Shown here: positions 11,831 through 24,100 of the stretch, in pieces
Layout of the letters: the number at the start of each line of letters is the position of its first letter
Position numbering within the stretch: the first letter of the stretch is position 1
From: Adineta steineri
Lineage: Eukaryota > Rotifera > Eurotatoria > Adinetida > Adinetidae
DNA length: 64,000 bases
Assembly: GCA_905250115.1 (NCBI GenBank)
Contig: CAJNOI010000027.1
Coordinates: 339,427-403,426 of the forward strand
Reading direction: 5' to 3'
Made by a program: the position numbers and the translations under genes
Notes under the pieces: model-generated
The model's input: only the letters and a program-made list of their open reading frames with translations
Databases searched by the model: none
What the model was told of the DNA's origin: nothing

Positions 11831-14151
11831 ATGATACTTACGCCAGGATCAACAGCATCCAATCGTATACAGAATTATCGAACATTAGCTTATGTTATAA
11901 CAACGCTTGTTTATCTTGTTATTGGTGCAGCAATATTTGATAAACTTGAGTCAACAGAAGAATCTAAAACTCATGCTAATCTAACAGCACGCATTCGTTT
12001 ATTTGAACAAAAGCATAATTTAAGTCATGAAGATTTTTTAAATTTAAGTCGTACTGTACACTTTCGTATACAATTTCGTAAAAAACAGTGGAAATTTATT
12101 GGTTCATTTTATTATGCAACTGTTGTTCTAGCTTTGATTGGTTATGGTCATGCCATACCGAATACTTCTGCTGGACGTGCTGTTACAATAGCATATGGAT
12201 TAATTGGTATACCAATGTGGCTTATTATGATACAAAGCGTTGGTGAAAGACTTAATTCTCTAATTAAATTTGTATTAAAACATATTAAACGAAAATTTCA
12301 ACGACGCAAAGAACCGCAAATAACAGCTATGGAATTATTAACCTGTGAAGCGTTATTAACCGCTTTAACAGTTGCTACAGGATCGTATGTGTTTCATCGA
12401 TATGAGAAGTGGCGCTATTTTGATGCTTTTTATTATTGTGTTTTAACACTGTAAGTACTTATATAAAAAGAGACAAAATTATATAAATATATTTCTACGG
12501 ATAAGCCTTACTAGTATTTGATATTATAATTAATATTGAACACATTCGAAGGCGGTATGACCAGACCTACCGATAGGACACACTATATTTCAACAAAAAT
12601 CTGCATACAAAATTACTTTTTTTTTCTTAGACAGGAGGTTAAATGTGATGTGTCATCTGCTTTACATATGATATTTTTGAGTCCATTATTCCATAACATA
12701 ATGCTTCTTGTTAAAACAATTTAGACGAAAAGATTTATCACAGCCAGAATAGAAAGTTTTTATTTTTTTTGCTACCGCATGGCTTGTTTCCTTCCTTGTT
12801 CATAGCAACCAGTACAGCGCCTACGAATATTATGCGTTAGCTTGTTTGACTTGTTAATTGTGGCTTCGGGTATGGATTTAGATTTTCGGATAGTGCACCA
12901 GAGACTAAAGCTCGCAGAAGACTTTCACAAAACTATAAAATGGTTATGTTGTCTATTGCATAGTTTTCCTTGTGTATCAAATAGCTATACACAATTTACT
13001 TTATTGTCAGTTACTTCTTTGCGAGAACTTACAAATTCGAAGTACACCCTAGTAATATCATCATTCAAAAGATTCATTGGACTTAATGAGCTATTGCTGT
13101 CTTCTCTATTGACCACTTTTACTTGAATGAACTGAAGAGACACGAGACTCGATTTACTCTCTAATAGTCAGACAAAAAGAGAATGGAAGAAAAAGGTTAG
13201 TAAGTTCATTTATTAGAAGTGTACTATTTATGAAAATGAATATCTGAATCGCCTCGAATATGTTAAGTCAATAGTATTCTTCCTAATTTTAACTAAATAA
13301 TTCATAAAAAAAATTTAACTTAATCTGAACGGTTATCTCCAGAAATAATAATTTCATGCATACTGCTATATATTTTAAATAAATGTATCAACTCTCACTC
13401 TCCTCTCACATTTTATGAGAATTAAGCGTTTGTTTTTGTAAATAATTTATTCTAAAATCAATATTAAAATTATTTTATTTTATTCTTTTAGAACAACGAT
13501 TGGTATGTTTCTATGATTTTCTTATAATTGTTTTTTATTTTTTTTAATTTCATAGGTTTTGGAGATTTAGTTCCAATGCAAAAACATGATTATGGAAGTG
13601 TTGATTGGTTATATATATTATTTTGTATAATGTTTATATTAACTGGTTTAACAATAGTTGCATCTAGTGGTAATTTGTTGATTTTACGTTTCGTTGAAAC
13701 AAATACAAAACGTTCTCAACATGAACGATTTGAAATGGAAGAACGTCGTCGACAACAAGTTCGCGTTATTGGTGATGTGATTTCATCAAATGGTCGTTTT
13801 ATAACATTAGATGATGAAGAAAATACACCACCATCATTAATTACTCCTATCGGTTTACAACGTATAACTATGGGTAATAGTTCAAGTAATTTATCTCTCT
13901 GTTCTTGTCGTGGTCCACCATCACTATCATTTTGTATACCAATATTATGTAAAAAGAAATTTAAACGTAAACAACAACCGACATTAAATAATTCTAAGCA
14001 ACCATTAATTAAATCTCAAATGGCTAGTCGACGAACATTACGACAAGAAATTCTCGATGCATTACAAACAAAGAATGAACCTGATGAAAATATGTCTTTA
14101 CAAAGATCATATCTTTATTTAGATAAAATGCAACAAAGAAATTCAATATAA
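11831..14151 (+). CDS. two-pore-domain potassium channel (K2P, TASK-like)
   Basis: Plasma-membrane K2P channel, 408 residues, setting background K+ conductance. Exons: 11831-12450, an 11-nt microexon 13492-13502, and 13556-14151. Order: TM1 (residues about 20-38), extracellular cap, pore loop 1 with filter IGYG at about 103-106, TM2 (AYGLIGIPMWLIMI), basic linker (KHIKRKFQRRK), TM3, pore loop 2 (TTIGFGDLVP, about 208-217), TM4 (LYILFCIMFILTGLTIVASS) and a long charged C-terminal tail. The microexon supplies the TTIG of the second filter, and without it the frame breaks. In pore 1 the normally invariant Thr of the T-I/V-G-Y-G filter is Leu (ALIGYGHAIP), which should alter the innermost K+ site. 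The start chosen is the ATG at 11831. The 12451-13491 intron is unusually long for this window. Confidence 0.93.
13492..13502 (+). other. 11-nt microexon encoding the pore-2 selectivity filter
   Basis: The bases AACAACGATTG sit between TTCTTTTAG and GTATGTTT. Joining CT | AACAACGATTG | GT reads L-T-T-I-G-F-G, the canonical second K2P filter. No other join in the region restores this sequence. Automatic gene finders are likely to miss it. Confidence 0.88.
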
Positions 14152-15429
14152 TAAGAAAGAAAAGTTCTTATCATTTTGTATAAATATATATTTTTATTTT
14201 AAATTTAAAATCATTCCAATAGAATTTGTGAAGTAAAATTTCCTCATAATATAATTTTTTTTCTTTCTATTCATAATAATTCATTTTTACACTTACAAGA
14301 TTTGTTTTTTGCACTCATTAATAATTATCACTGTCAGACGTAGATGAAAATCTATTTCAGGTCATGCTGTTTGATAGGCTATAAGATAGGAAATGAAAGT
14401 ATTTAATGAATATAAGTATCTCAAAATACTGACATCATCATAGAAATTTATTCTAAATTTAATCTCATGTTGGAAATAAGACGGTAATTTAGTAATATAA
14501 TGAATGATAATTGAAGTGAGATAAACGATATTCTCACGTGAGTATTTTTTTTCTCAAAAACATGACTGATTATCAAATCTTTCCTAATTACAAATAATCA
14601 GACTGATATTTTCTGCATCTTTTAGAGATTCTGATAACCACGTTTTCGTAGATTATAAATCAATATTGAATTTACACCACTAGAAATAGTAACACTATTT
14701 TTGTTATAAAATTGAAAGAAAGGTTATCAAAACCTTTTAAAATTTTTCAATTAAGGAATTTTACGCAGATTTTTTTGTCAAATTGTAAATTTATTGAAAA
14801 TAAAAATAATTATAGAGCTACGGAAGAAAATCGAGAGTAGCCTTTTAGTTTAGTCTCAATATTATTTGTTTTTTTTGAATTTTGTACTTAAAGTAATTAT
14901 CAATATATTACTCTTTAACATCAAGTCTAACGAGCAATATTTTAGTATATAGACAACAGTCGTTTCCTCTATTGATCCTTTTCTATTATGAAATTTCTTT
15001 CAATTAAATCTTCTCATCATGAACCGACACGCATGTCCTATAGACATTTGTAAGACAATATTTTTGCATTTCTTATGTTTTTGTTCCAAAGTTTAAATAT
15101 TTTTAGAAAACAAAATTGTCCTTCAATTAAAAACATTATCTAAAAAAAGAATTCTTGTTCAGGAAAAAAAAAATCCTCGATTCTTCATTAAAATAAATTA
15201 TTTATTATTAGTTCATGAGAAAAACAAATTAAATAATTCTTCGCTCTTTTTTTCTTCATTAAATATACCCGTAAGAGAACAAAAAAACATTTTTTGTACA
15301 TGAAATATATGATAGATGCAAAATAATTAAACAAGCAAAAAAGATTAATAGAGAGAGAGTAAAATGTACAATTTTTCGGACGGAGTTCTATTTAACAAAA
15401 TGCTTGTTTTATTGTCCTTTTTTTTGATT
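14152..15429. other. AT-rich spacer between convergent genes
   Basis: Contains the 3' flanks of the K2P gene (+) and of the kinase gene (-). No coding signal was seen. Confidence 0.45.
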
Positions 15430-16802
15430 TTAAGTAAAATGTTGTGATGATAATGTTTGCTGACTATCAAGAGATGGTAAATTATCGAATGTAGTTAGTG
15501 AATTTCTCATCATTTGTGTTAATTCTTCAAAATCTGTGTTGCTTGTGGAACTAGTTGTCACAGTATTATTTTCAACACCACTTCCTGATGATGAAAAATC
15601 TTCTTCAACACCTTCATCTTCATTAGATGAACGTCGGCGATAATTACTGTCATGTATCCATCTATCATCATAATATCTTCCTATTTCAGTTATTTCACAT
15701 CGATTTGCTTGTTCAGGATCTAAAAGAATTAGAAAAAAGAATTTATATATAGAACAAAAAACTTTTTGCATTTTTATTACCTAGCATTTTTTTAAATAAT
15801 CTCATTAAACGACCAGTAAATCTATACCATTGTGATGGTAATTTACAACGACGTTGCACTTGATGGCGTCGATGCCAATTTAAATATTCATTATAATATA
15901 CATCTGATTCTTGCGCATGTTCCCAAGGAAAATTACCTTAATTATAATTTATTGTTTAATGAAATATTATTTTATCTTTTATGTACCTGTTAAACAACAA
16001 AAAAGTAATACACCAAATGCCCAGACATCCATCGTAGTTGACACAAGTATATCATTATTAAGTGCATTACATACTTCTGGAGGTGAATATGGTATACTTC
16101 CAATTAAACGTCGCACATATGAACCACATTTTCTTGTCATACCAAAATCAATTAATTTGACTTTATGAAAATCAGCATCAAATATCATAACATTTTCTGG
16201 TTTAACATCACGATGAACCTATATATGAATAAATAAAAGTTTTACTAAATCAGAAATATTATTGTTTTAATTGTTTTAGAATATTTCAAATAACATATCT
16301 CGATTTAATAAAGAGCAATAAGAAAAGAGAAAAGATAAAAATAACTTTTTCTTATGAAATATCATTTACACTTGAACTACACAAATTAACCTACCAATCC
16401 TTTGTCATGCATAAATTCTAATGCTGATGCAACTTGTTTCATTATTGTTTTAACTGCTTTTTCAGGTAATCCACGTTGTGGTGGTATAGATTCAAATAAA
16501 TCTCCTAATGGTGCATATTCTTGTACAATAACAAATGCATCGGTTGTTTGATAACATCGATCTTCATATGTACTAATTATTGAACGATGTGGAGATAATA
16601 ATAGTGAATAATTATATTCACGCTGAAAATCACGATATTTTGTTGTTGATTTTGGTAATATTTTTAATGCACAACGTTGTTGTAAATCGCGATCAAATGC
16701 TAATAGAACACGTCCATATGTGCCAGAACCAAGTTCACGTACACGTCGAAAACGTTCATTTATATCCGCTAATAATGGTAATAAATCGTTATTTGATTCC
16801 AT
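15430..16802 (-). CDS. SBK: SBK-family serine/threonine protein kinase
   Basis: Protein kinase of 361 residues in four minus-strand exons: 16395-16802, 15987-16218, 15781-15936, 15430-15719. The kinase domain begins near residue 18: glycine loop [13 protein letters not shown]-type Lys in CALKILPKS (about K47), hinge [10 protein letters not shown], catalytic loop HRDVKPEN across the first junction (D140), DFG in [10 protein letters not shown] (D160), P+1/APE-like SPPEVCNA, and [29 protein letters not shown], the DFGMTR form and the [18 protein letters not shown] order match the SBK (SH3-binding kinase) family closely. All catalytic residues are present, so it should be active. The C-terminal 95 residues are acidic and Ser/Thr-rich with no domain. 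Family recognition is strong; orthology to a specific vertebrate SBK paralogue is not claimed. Confidence 0.92.
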
Positions 16803-18629
16803 GCTCTCAAATTATGTTATAATCTAAAATACATTCAATAGATAATCACTTCTTCCTTAAATATTATCAGACGTGTAAGATAAATGATAAAAATAGAAAT
16901 TTTCTTATATTTGATCGAAAATGTAGAATATCAAATTTTCTTAATCTAGTATGTGTAATATAAAAGTTTTATCTATTACTAATTATGTATAGGAAAAGAG
17001 AAACGATAAGAAAACTATAGTTCGGAGATTCGAATGATAGCTAGAGGATAAAAACTAAATGAAAAAAATAATGTTTATATCAATTTATTTCCTTTTCTTG
17101 TTGTTATAACTCTTTAATAGCGGCAGAAAAAAAGGAGAATTTTTTTTCAATATAAAAAGAGATGAGAATGCAACGTGAACGTTAACCATATTCTTATATT
17201 TGTCTCAAGTTGTTATATTCGCTCAATTTATTTTAGTAATGTAATGCGATAGATTATTGGATCTAGATGCATTATATTTACGATAAAAATACTCACTCAT
17301 TTTGCTCTAGTGCATGATGACGACAGAGTATAAAGAATGAGACGACGAAGAGAAAGCTTGAAGAATGTTCAAGTGTAAGAAAACGAGCAAAATAACAAGA
17401 AACGAGAGGAAAAAATTGTTAGTAATTTTCTTTTTCTTCTTCGTTTTCTTCTTTTTCTTTCCCACATCTCCGTCTTTGTCTAGTTCTGTTGAAGACGTTC
17501 AACTATTATAGTTTCAGCACATGCACACATCCTAACATTATTCATCCTTTCGGCGTGCATAGTGCAGTATGAATATGCCTATCACTATTATCGTTCTTCA
17601 GTTTGATTTCTTTCTTTGAGCTTTATCACTGTCTCAACATAGATATCTTTACTTTAAAACTACTACATCTTCCTTGTGATTTCAATAATAAAAATAAAGA
17701 CAAGAGAACAATATTAATCACAAATTTTTTTTTAATATATCAAGCTAATTCGTATCGGTCTAATATTAATTATTTTTCTCATATTTGTATAATGTAAAAC
17801 TACGATAAGAAAAGTAGATTGAATAGATTTCTAAAGTTTTATTTGTTTTACAGTAATAAATCAATGAATTATATCTCTTTGTTTAAAACTAATAATTTGC
17901 TCGTTTTATATGAAAAAAAGAAGAAAAGTTTAGATATTTATAAGTAACATTCACATAATCTATATATATATGATAAGCAGTATGAGCCGTATATATATAA
18001 AAAGAAAAAATGTTACAACTCAAATAGTATAAAATACAATTCTATACTTGGATTGAAGCTGAACCAAATTGTGGAATAGACAAGTCTCGTTATACAATAT
18101 ACTATGACAGGATCTGACAAGTTTTGACATATGAAGTACTTTTTATATTTATGATTTACAGTTGCTCCCAGTCGTCTATATAAATTAGTAGACATAGACA
18201 ATGACAGAAACAGTCTACTATAGAAATTTTTATTAATGAAAACAAGTCTTCATTTTTCTATTAATCTTTTAAAAAAGTGCATCATTCATTATTATTATTT
18301 CGTTGAGTATTTAACATACTTTCTACACAATCCAATGTAAATGAGACCTATGACGTGCATATTGTAATATAACGATAGGTAAGAAACTAGAGAAGTAATG
18401 CGCAGAAAAGGTATTAAATGTCAGGTTCATATATTTTATACTCGTATAATATTTTTTTTATAGACTTTAGTTATAAATGATAAACACATAACGAAATTTT
18501 GTTACATATAAAATTAAAGAAAATCTTGCAGAAATATTTCATAATGAAAACGACTTATTACAAACGATCTATAACCATGAGCATTTGAAAATATGAAACT
18601 CATTAAAGCTACTTTTCAAGGAAATGTCA
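16803..18629. other. AT-rich intergenic region
   Basis: Upstream of the kinase gene. Pyrimidine-rich sequence around 17430-17480 may belong to its promoter or 5'UTR. No gene could be supported. Confidence 0.4.
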
Positions 18630-18730
18630 GCCCGGGTAGCTCAGTCGGTAGAGCGTGTGGCTTTTAACCACAATGTNNNNNNNNNNGGCTTTTAACCACA
18701 ATGTCCAGGGTTCGAGCCCCTGCTCGGGCG
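18630..18730 (+). tRNA. tRNA-Lys (anticodon TTT), split by an assembly gap
   Basis: The 5' part reads GCCCGGGTAGCTCAGTCGGT with a normal D arm. The anticodon stem-loop has GTGG, the loop CTTTTAA (anticodon TTT) and CCAC. The T arm is CCAGGGTTCGAGCCCCTG and the 3' strand CTCGGGC closes the 7-bp acceptor stem. Inside the gene, 10 N (18677-18686) are flanked on both sides by the same 18 bases. Removing one copy plus the N run gives a perfect 73-nt tRNA, so the break is a scaffolding artefact. A T run at 18734-18739 just downstream is the Pol III terminator. Confidence 0.95.
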
Positions 18731-21153
18731 GTTCTTTTTTATTCTTCTTTTCTTTTATAATGTAGTTATTGCGCAATTACGTGACTGATGCAGAAGTTCT
18801 TTATATATATATTTATTACTATTGAGAAATAGGACTTATAAGAAATGCTCATTTTCTAATACAAAAAAACAAATATCTTAATACTATAGATATTCTACAA
18901 ACCTTAATTTTTTTGAAGTTGTATAATATAATTAAATTATTCCGAATAATATAAAAATACTATATAAGCATGATGGACATAGTAGTATACGTTGATATCC
19001 ATTTGTTGCTCAAAATATATCAAGAGAGGAAGAAAGTTGTAGTAAAAATGTATATAATAATATCTCTAATATGTTCAGTAATGTTGCTCGTTTAGAAAAC
19101 GACGAAGAAATAGAATGAGAAAATAGCTCAAAACGTTGATGAACGTGCGCATGTGTTCTAACAGCAGTACTCAATGACCATTACGTTTCTTTTTTTTCTA
19201 TTTTTCTGTTTAGTGTGTTATTCTAAATTTAGTAACTATTACTAGTATTCTCAACTGAATGTCTCAAGAGGGAAATATCAAAGTGAATAAAGTATTTTTA
19301 CCAGATATCAAGTAAAGCAGTTCAAAACGTAAATTGTTACTTTTATCTATAAAAATATTTTTAAACAAAAATGTAATCAATAAAACAAATCTAGGGAAGA
19401 AATAGTTATTTTTATATTCCATCAAATTACCTTATTGTTCTCATATAGAAAAGTGATAGATCAAATGTATAAGTTGTATGTTTTATTCATATATAATCCT
19501 ACAGTACACTTTACTCTCTTATTTAATCGAATTAGTAAACATCTGAACGAAGATAAACTATTATACTCGAATACAAATGATTATTATAATTTTTGTTTTC
19601 GGGCTTATTTTGTTGTCTAACGGATTTCCATATGATAATAGCAGTGACATGATAGTACTTACTTATTTATTTGCATGATTGCAAAATATTTGACAAAAAA
19701 GAACGCACATAGAGAGAGAAATGTTTTTTTGTTAGTATAATGTCCATTTTTCTATGTATTCATTATACTACACACGGTTATTATTTGATTTTTCATATAA
19801 AATTATGTATTTTGACACATGCGTGTCAGGAAAAAGGCAAATAAAAATTTACTTAATATCCTTCTCTTTAGTAATTATTTTTTTATAATATAAAAGAAGT
19901 AGTGAAAAGAAAGTTGAAGACGTGAATATATTTTATATTAGGTATACATAACTAAATTTAATATTAATTTATACTTATCTGATGAATAAAAAGACGAAAT
20001 AAAAAACAATGTAAAAAGAACTTATAACTTATTCTTTTAAACAAAATAAAAATATGATGTGTCTATCGTTACCTATACTATATTTAAAGGAAAAATGCTG
20101 GAAGGCAAAATTTCTTTTTATCATTATTTGTCGAAAGTAATGACGTATGAATTTTCTAGTTCTTCCGGTTTGAAGTATATCTTCATAAGTTTCCGGAACA
20201 ATGACATATTATTGAACAGTAACAATGTGTTAATAATTGTTAGTATTTAAAAATGTTACTATTCATTATATTTTTTCTTCTAAATTTTGAATCTATTCCT
20301 AATAATAGTTGATTATTACAACTATATTTAATCGAAGTGTATATCGAATACATTCAGCTTAAATCATATATCAAATTATATTTCTAGATCATAATTACCT
20401 GTTTGTTTGCACATAGTCTTACGTCATCTATGTAAAAAAAAAAGAATGTTCGTGATTGATGGAAGAACTATTTAGTAGATGCTTAACTCATATTAAATAC
20501 ATCCTTTAGAATGAAAACAACAGTTTATAGAGGAATAAGTGATAGAAAAATACTTCCTTTTATATCCTAATATTTAGCCTTATTATTACTACTGAAATAC
20601 GAAGTTTCTATACCTCCTACGGATTATTTCTATTTCTATAGATTCTTTTAAGCATGAATGAAAGAAAAACAGCAACTTTGATATGATAAATAAGATCCTT
20701 TGAATGTCGGATTGACGTCATCAATTGAAGTTTCACGCGATCTTATATGACTATCAATCATACAAAAAGTTATTTATTAAAACGTAGTATGTAAACAATT
20801 GAAAGATAATACTTAGATTAAATGCGTACTGGAAAAAATTTCTTTATTCAAGTATCCTTTATGGAACTTGTATTCAGTAAGATTATTAGTAGAGCACGTT
20901 TCAAAACATCTTATGAATCCGTTCTTTTGAACCTTGAAAATGTATTTTCATTCAGTCATCTTTTATAACATCAAAATTGTTTACAAATGAGTTTAGAAAC
21001 TATTATATAACTAAAAAAATTCTTTAAAAAAAAGAGAATAAATCAAAAGAATATTATTTAGATACGTCTTTGCATAAAAAATATAGTAAATGAACAAAAA
21101 ACTAAATCACAAACATCATTTTTGTTAAAATCTTTTAAATAAGTAATTCGATT
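18731..21153. other. AT-rich intergenic region
   Basis: No gene could be supported. ORFs at 19435-19620 and 20059-20250 have no codon bias, splice context or recognisable motif. Confidence 0.45.
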
Positions 21154-24100
21154 TTAAGTAGTACCATTATTTTTACGTTGATTTTTATGTTCTCCATGTT
21201 TATTTGAAATTGATTTATGTGTTGAATTATTAGCTGATGGCGATGATGCATTTATTATAGGTACATTATTTTTTTCTTCCGATTGTTTAATAATAGTTGA
21301 TTTACTTCGATGAGTACCTGTTCTATTATGTGGAACTAGATCAATAGCATATTGAAGGCATACTCGTTGAACACTGACAGCATCGGTATGATGAAACGGA
21401 AGTGTTGGGCGAAGAATTAATAATTTACCAGTTTGTGGAGACATACTACGAGTAAGTGAAGCAGATTTTGATAGATTTCTTCGTGATGGATAAAATCGTT
21501 TGCGTAACATTTCTTCGATTCTATGCAAAATATTTTATAAATAAAATAAATGAGATAGAAATAAAATACCTGAGTGCATCAGTTGATAAGTATGGAGAAA
21601 GATATTTTCTTGGTAATTTTCTTCTTGGAGACAATTGAGATTTACGTGTTTGTATATTTTTTTCTGTTTCACTTGTTGCTCGTAATTCTTGATATCGGTC
21701 ACGTTCCATACGTCGAAATACATATTCATATGTTTGACATGTTCGTGATATACGTTTTGGTTGACGATGTGTTTTTTGTTTTTCAGTGATGATCTGTTCT
21801 GTATCTGATTGTGTCTCACGATCATGATGTTCAATAGATTTTTGTTTATTTTTCTTAGCTGAATGTTGAATAGGTGTAAAATATTGTTTAGGTTTTTGTT
21901 CAATAGAATCTTCGGCTGTTGTTTCAGGAGAACTTTCATCAGCAGGAGTTTTTCTAACAACAACAGTTATATTAACATTTACAGGATCTTTATCTTGATT
22001 AGAATCATTAGATTGTTTAACTTTACATCGTATAGTTGATTTATCTTGATCGGAAGTTGTAAATAGTTGTTCTTTATTCGATGTACGTTGATGTGTTGAA
22101 TGAAAATGATCCGACATTGGTTTTGTTGCTTTTAGTGGTTTTTTAGGAGTCAATTCTAAGATACATTAAATTCATGATTATGATCAGTTTTTTTTCAACT
22201 ATTGAAAATCAATCATTCTTTTTTAGTTTTTCTAATGAATCATAGAAGACAAGCTCTACTACTATTGAAATTCCTATTTTTCCCTTGTATAAAATATATA
22301 ATAAAATCATAGAAAGTCAATAGATCTATTAAGTAAAAACCGAGAAACTGAATTGAATATTGTATTATGTTTAAACTATTTTTTTCGTATATTTATCAAG
22401 TTAATCAATAATAATTTACTTTGTTCATCAGAAGAGCTATTTTGCTGTTGTTGTTGTCGAGAATCAATAGTTTGATCTGTATTTGTTTGAATATCTTTCT
22501 TTTTTGCTTTAACATTTCTTCGATTATGTTGACTACGATCAGTATTATTGTCTGATGTTGAATCAAGTGATCGATCATCGACAAGACGAATATGTGTTGA
22601 TGAATTAGCACTAAAACTTCGATGTGATGGACGTTGTTGTTCATCTTTTCAGAAATAAGATAAAATAAAATAATTGAAACAGACTACATAGATATTATTT
22701 TACCTGCAATATGTCGTTTTTTTGTTGTTTGATTATGTTCGACTTTTTCTGATTGTTTATTGCATGATAGTTGAGATTCACCATCAGTCAAATCAACTGA
22801 TGGAGTGATCATATTTTTAATCCAACGTTTTGATCGTTCCTCTCCACTTGATGTTGTAGAATGTGATGATGATATATGTTTTGTTTCTGATCGATTTGCT
22901 ACAGGTACTTGCTGCTTATTTAATCTTGCAGAACGATATAGTTTTCCATCTTGAGATGACGAATTAACTGGAGGTAACTTTGATGTTGATTTATGTTCAA
23001 GATCAGAATCTGTTGTTGATATATGCTAATATAGAATATGAAAAGATAAATTTTTCAAAAAAAACACTAATATTGATAGATGATTTACTTTTCCGTTATG
23101 TTGTTGATTTTTGGATGAATTTAAAGCAATTGGTATTATAACAGTTTCGTCTGTATTTGAAGTTGATTTTTCTCGTGACTGTCGTCCAGAATGTCGTTGA
23201 AATGGTGATTGGTGTTTTGAATTTTTTTCAGTTGATGATATACGTTCTTGTTTATGTTTATCAGATGTTCGAATTTCTTGATTAGATGAATCAGATTCGT
23301 GTTTGATTAATTGTTGATTTTTTTCGTTTCGATTTAATGCTAATTGATGACTATCGTCATTAATAGTAATAGGATTTGACTGTGGTTCTTCTTTAACAGA
23401 ACTGTTACGGCGACTTGATACTTGAGGTGAAGAGATTTTAACAAAATTTGAATAATCAGGACTATAAGAAAAAAATTGATTTTATAAAAAAAAGAGTTGG
23501 ATTTTTCTCTCAGAACCTTGATGATTGATTCTCTCGAGTTACACTTGTTGGACGACTAAAACAAAACAATATACATTGATTTTTGAAAGTTTTTAAATTT
23601 ACCTTAAAACCTGTTGTTGTTGATCAGCCGGACTTGTTTTTCGACTAACTGGCTGACTAAAAATAGAAAATAATAATCTTTAGTTTAGTGATGTTAATTA
23701 ATTAAAAATTATTTTTTTCAACCTCGATAAGTTTCTTTCCTGTTGATCAGATGAACTTTGTTGATGATCTGGCAATTGTTGTTTCGCACTTTGACTTTCT
23801 CGGCGACTGCATACTTGTTCTTCCACAACAAAACTTTCTTGTTTACTTGAAGCTTTCTGTTCGGAGTTTGCACTATTCTTTCGACTAGCGATTTTTTGTT
23901 CACTACTAACACTATCATGTCGACTGGGTAGTTCTTGTTGTGAAGTAAAGTTTTCTTCGTTATTTAAAAGTTGTTTTTCAGAAGTAATACTTCCTTTTCG
24001 GCTGGATGACTTATGTTCGATGTTTTCACTGTCTCTTCGACTGGAAACTGGTTGTTCAAAAACAGAACTCTCACGATAACTAAAAATAAAATTTGATTAT

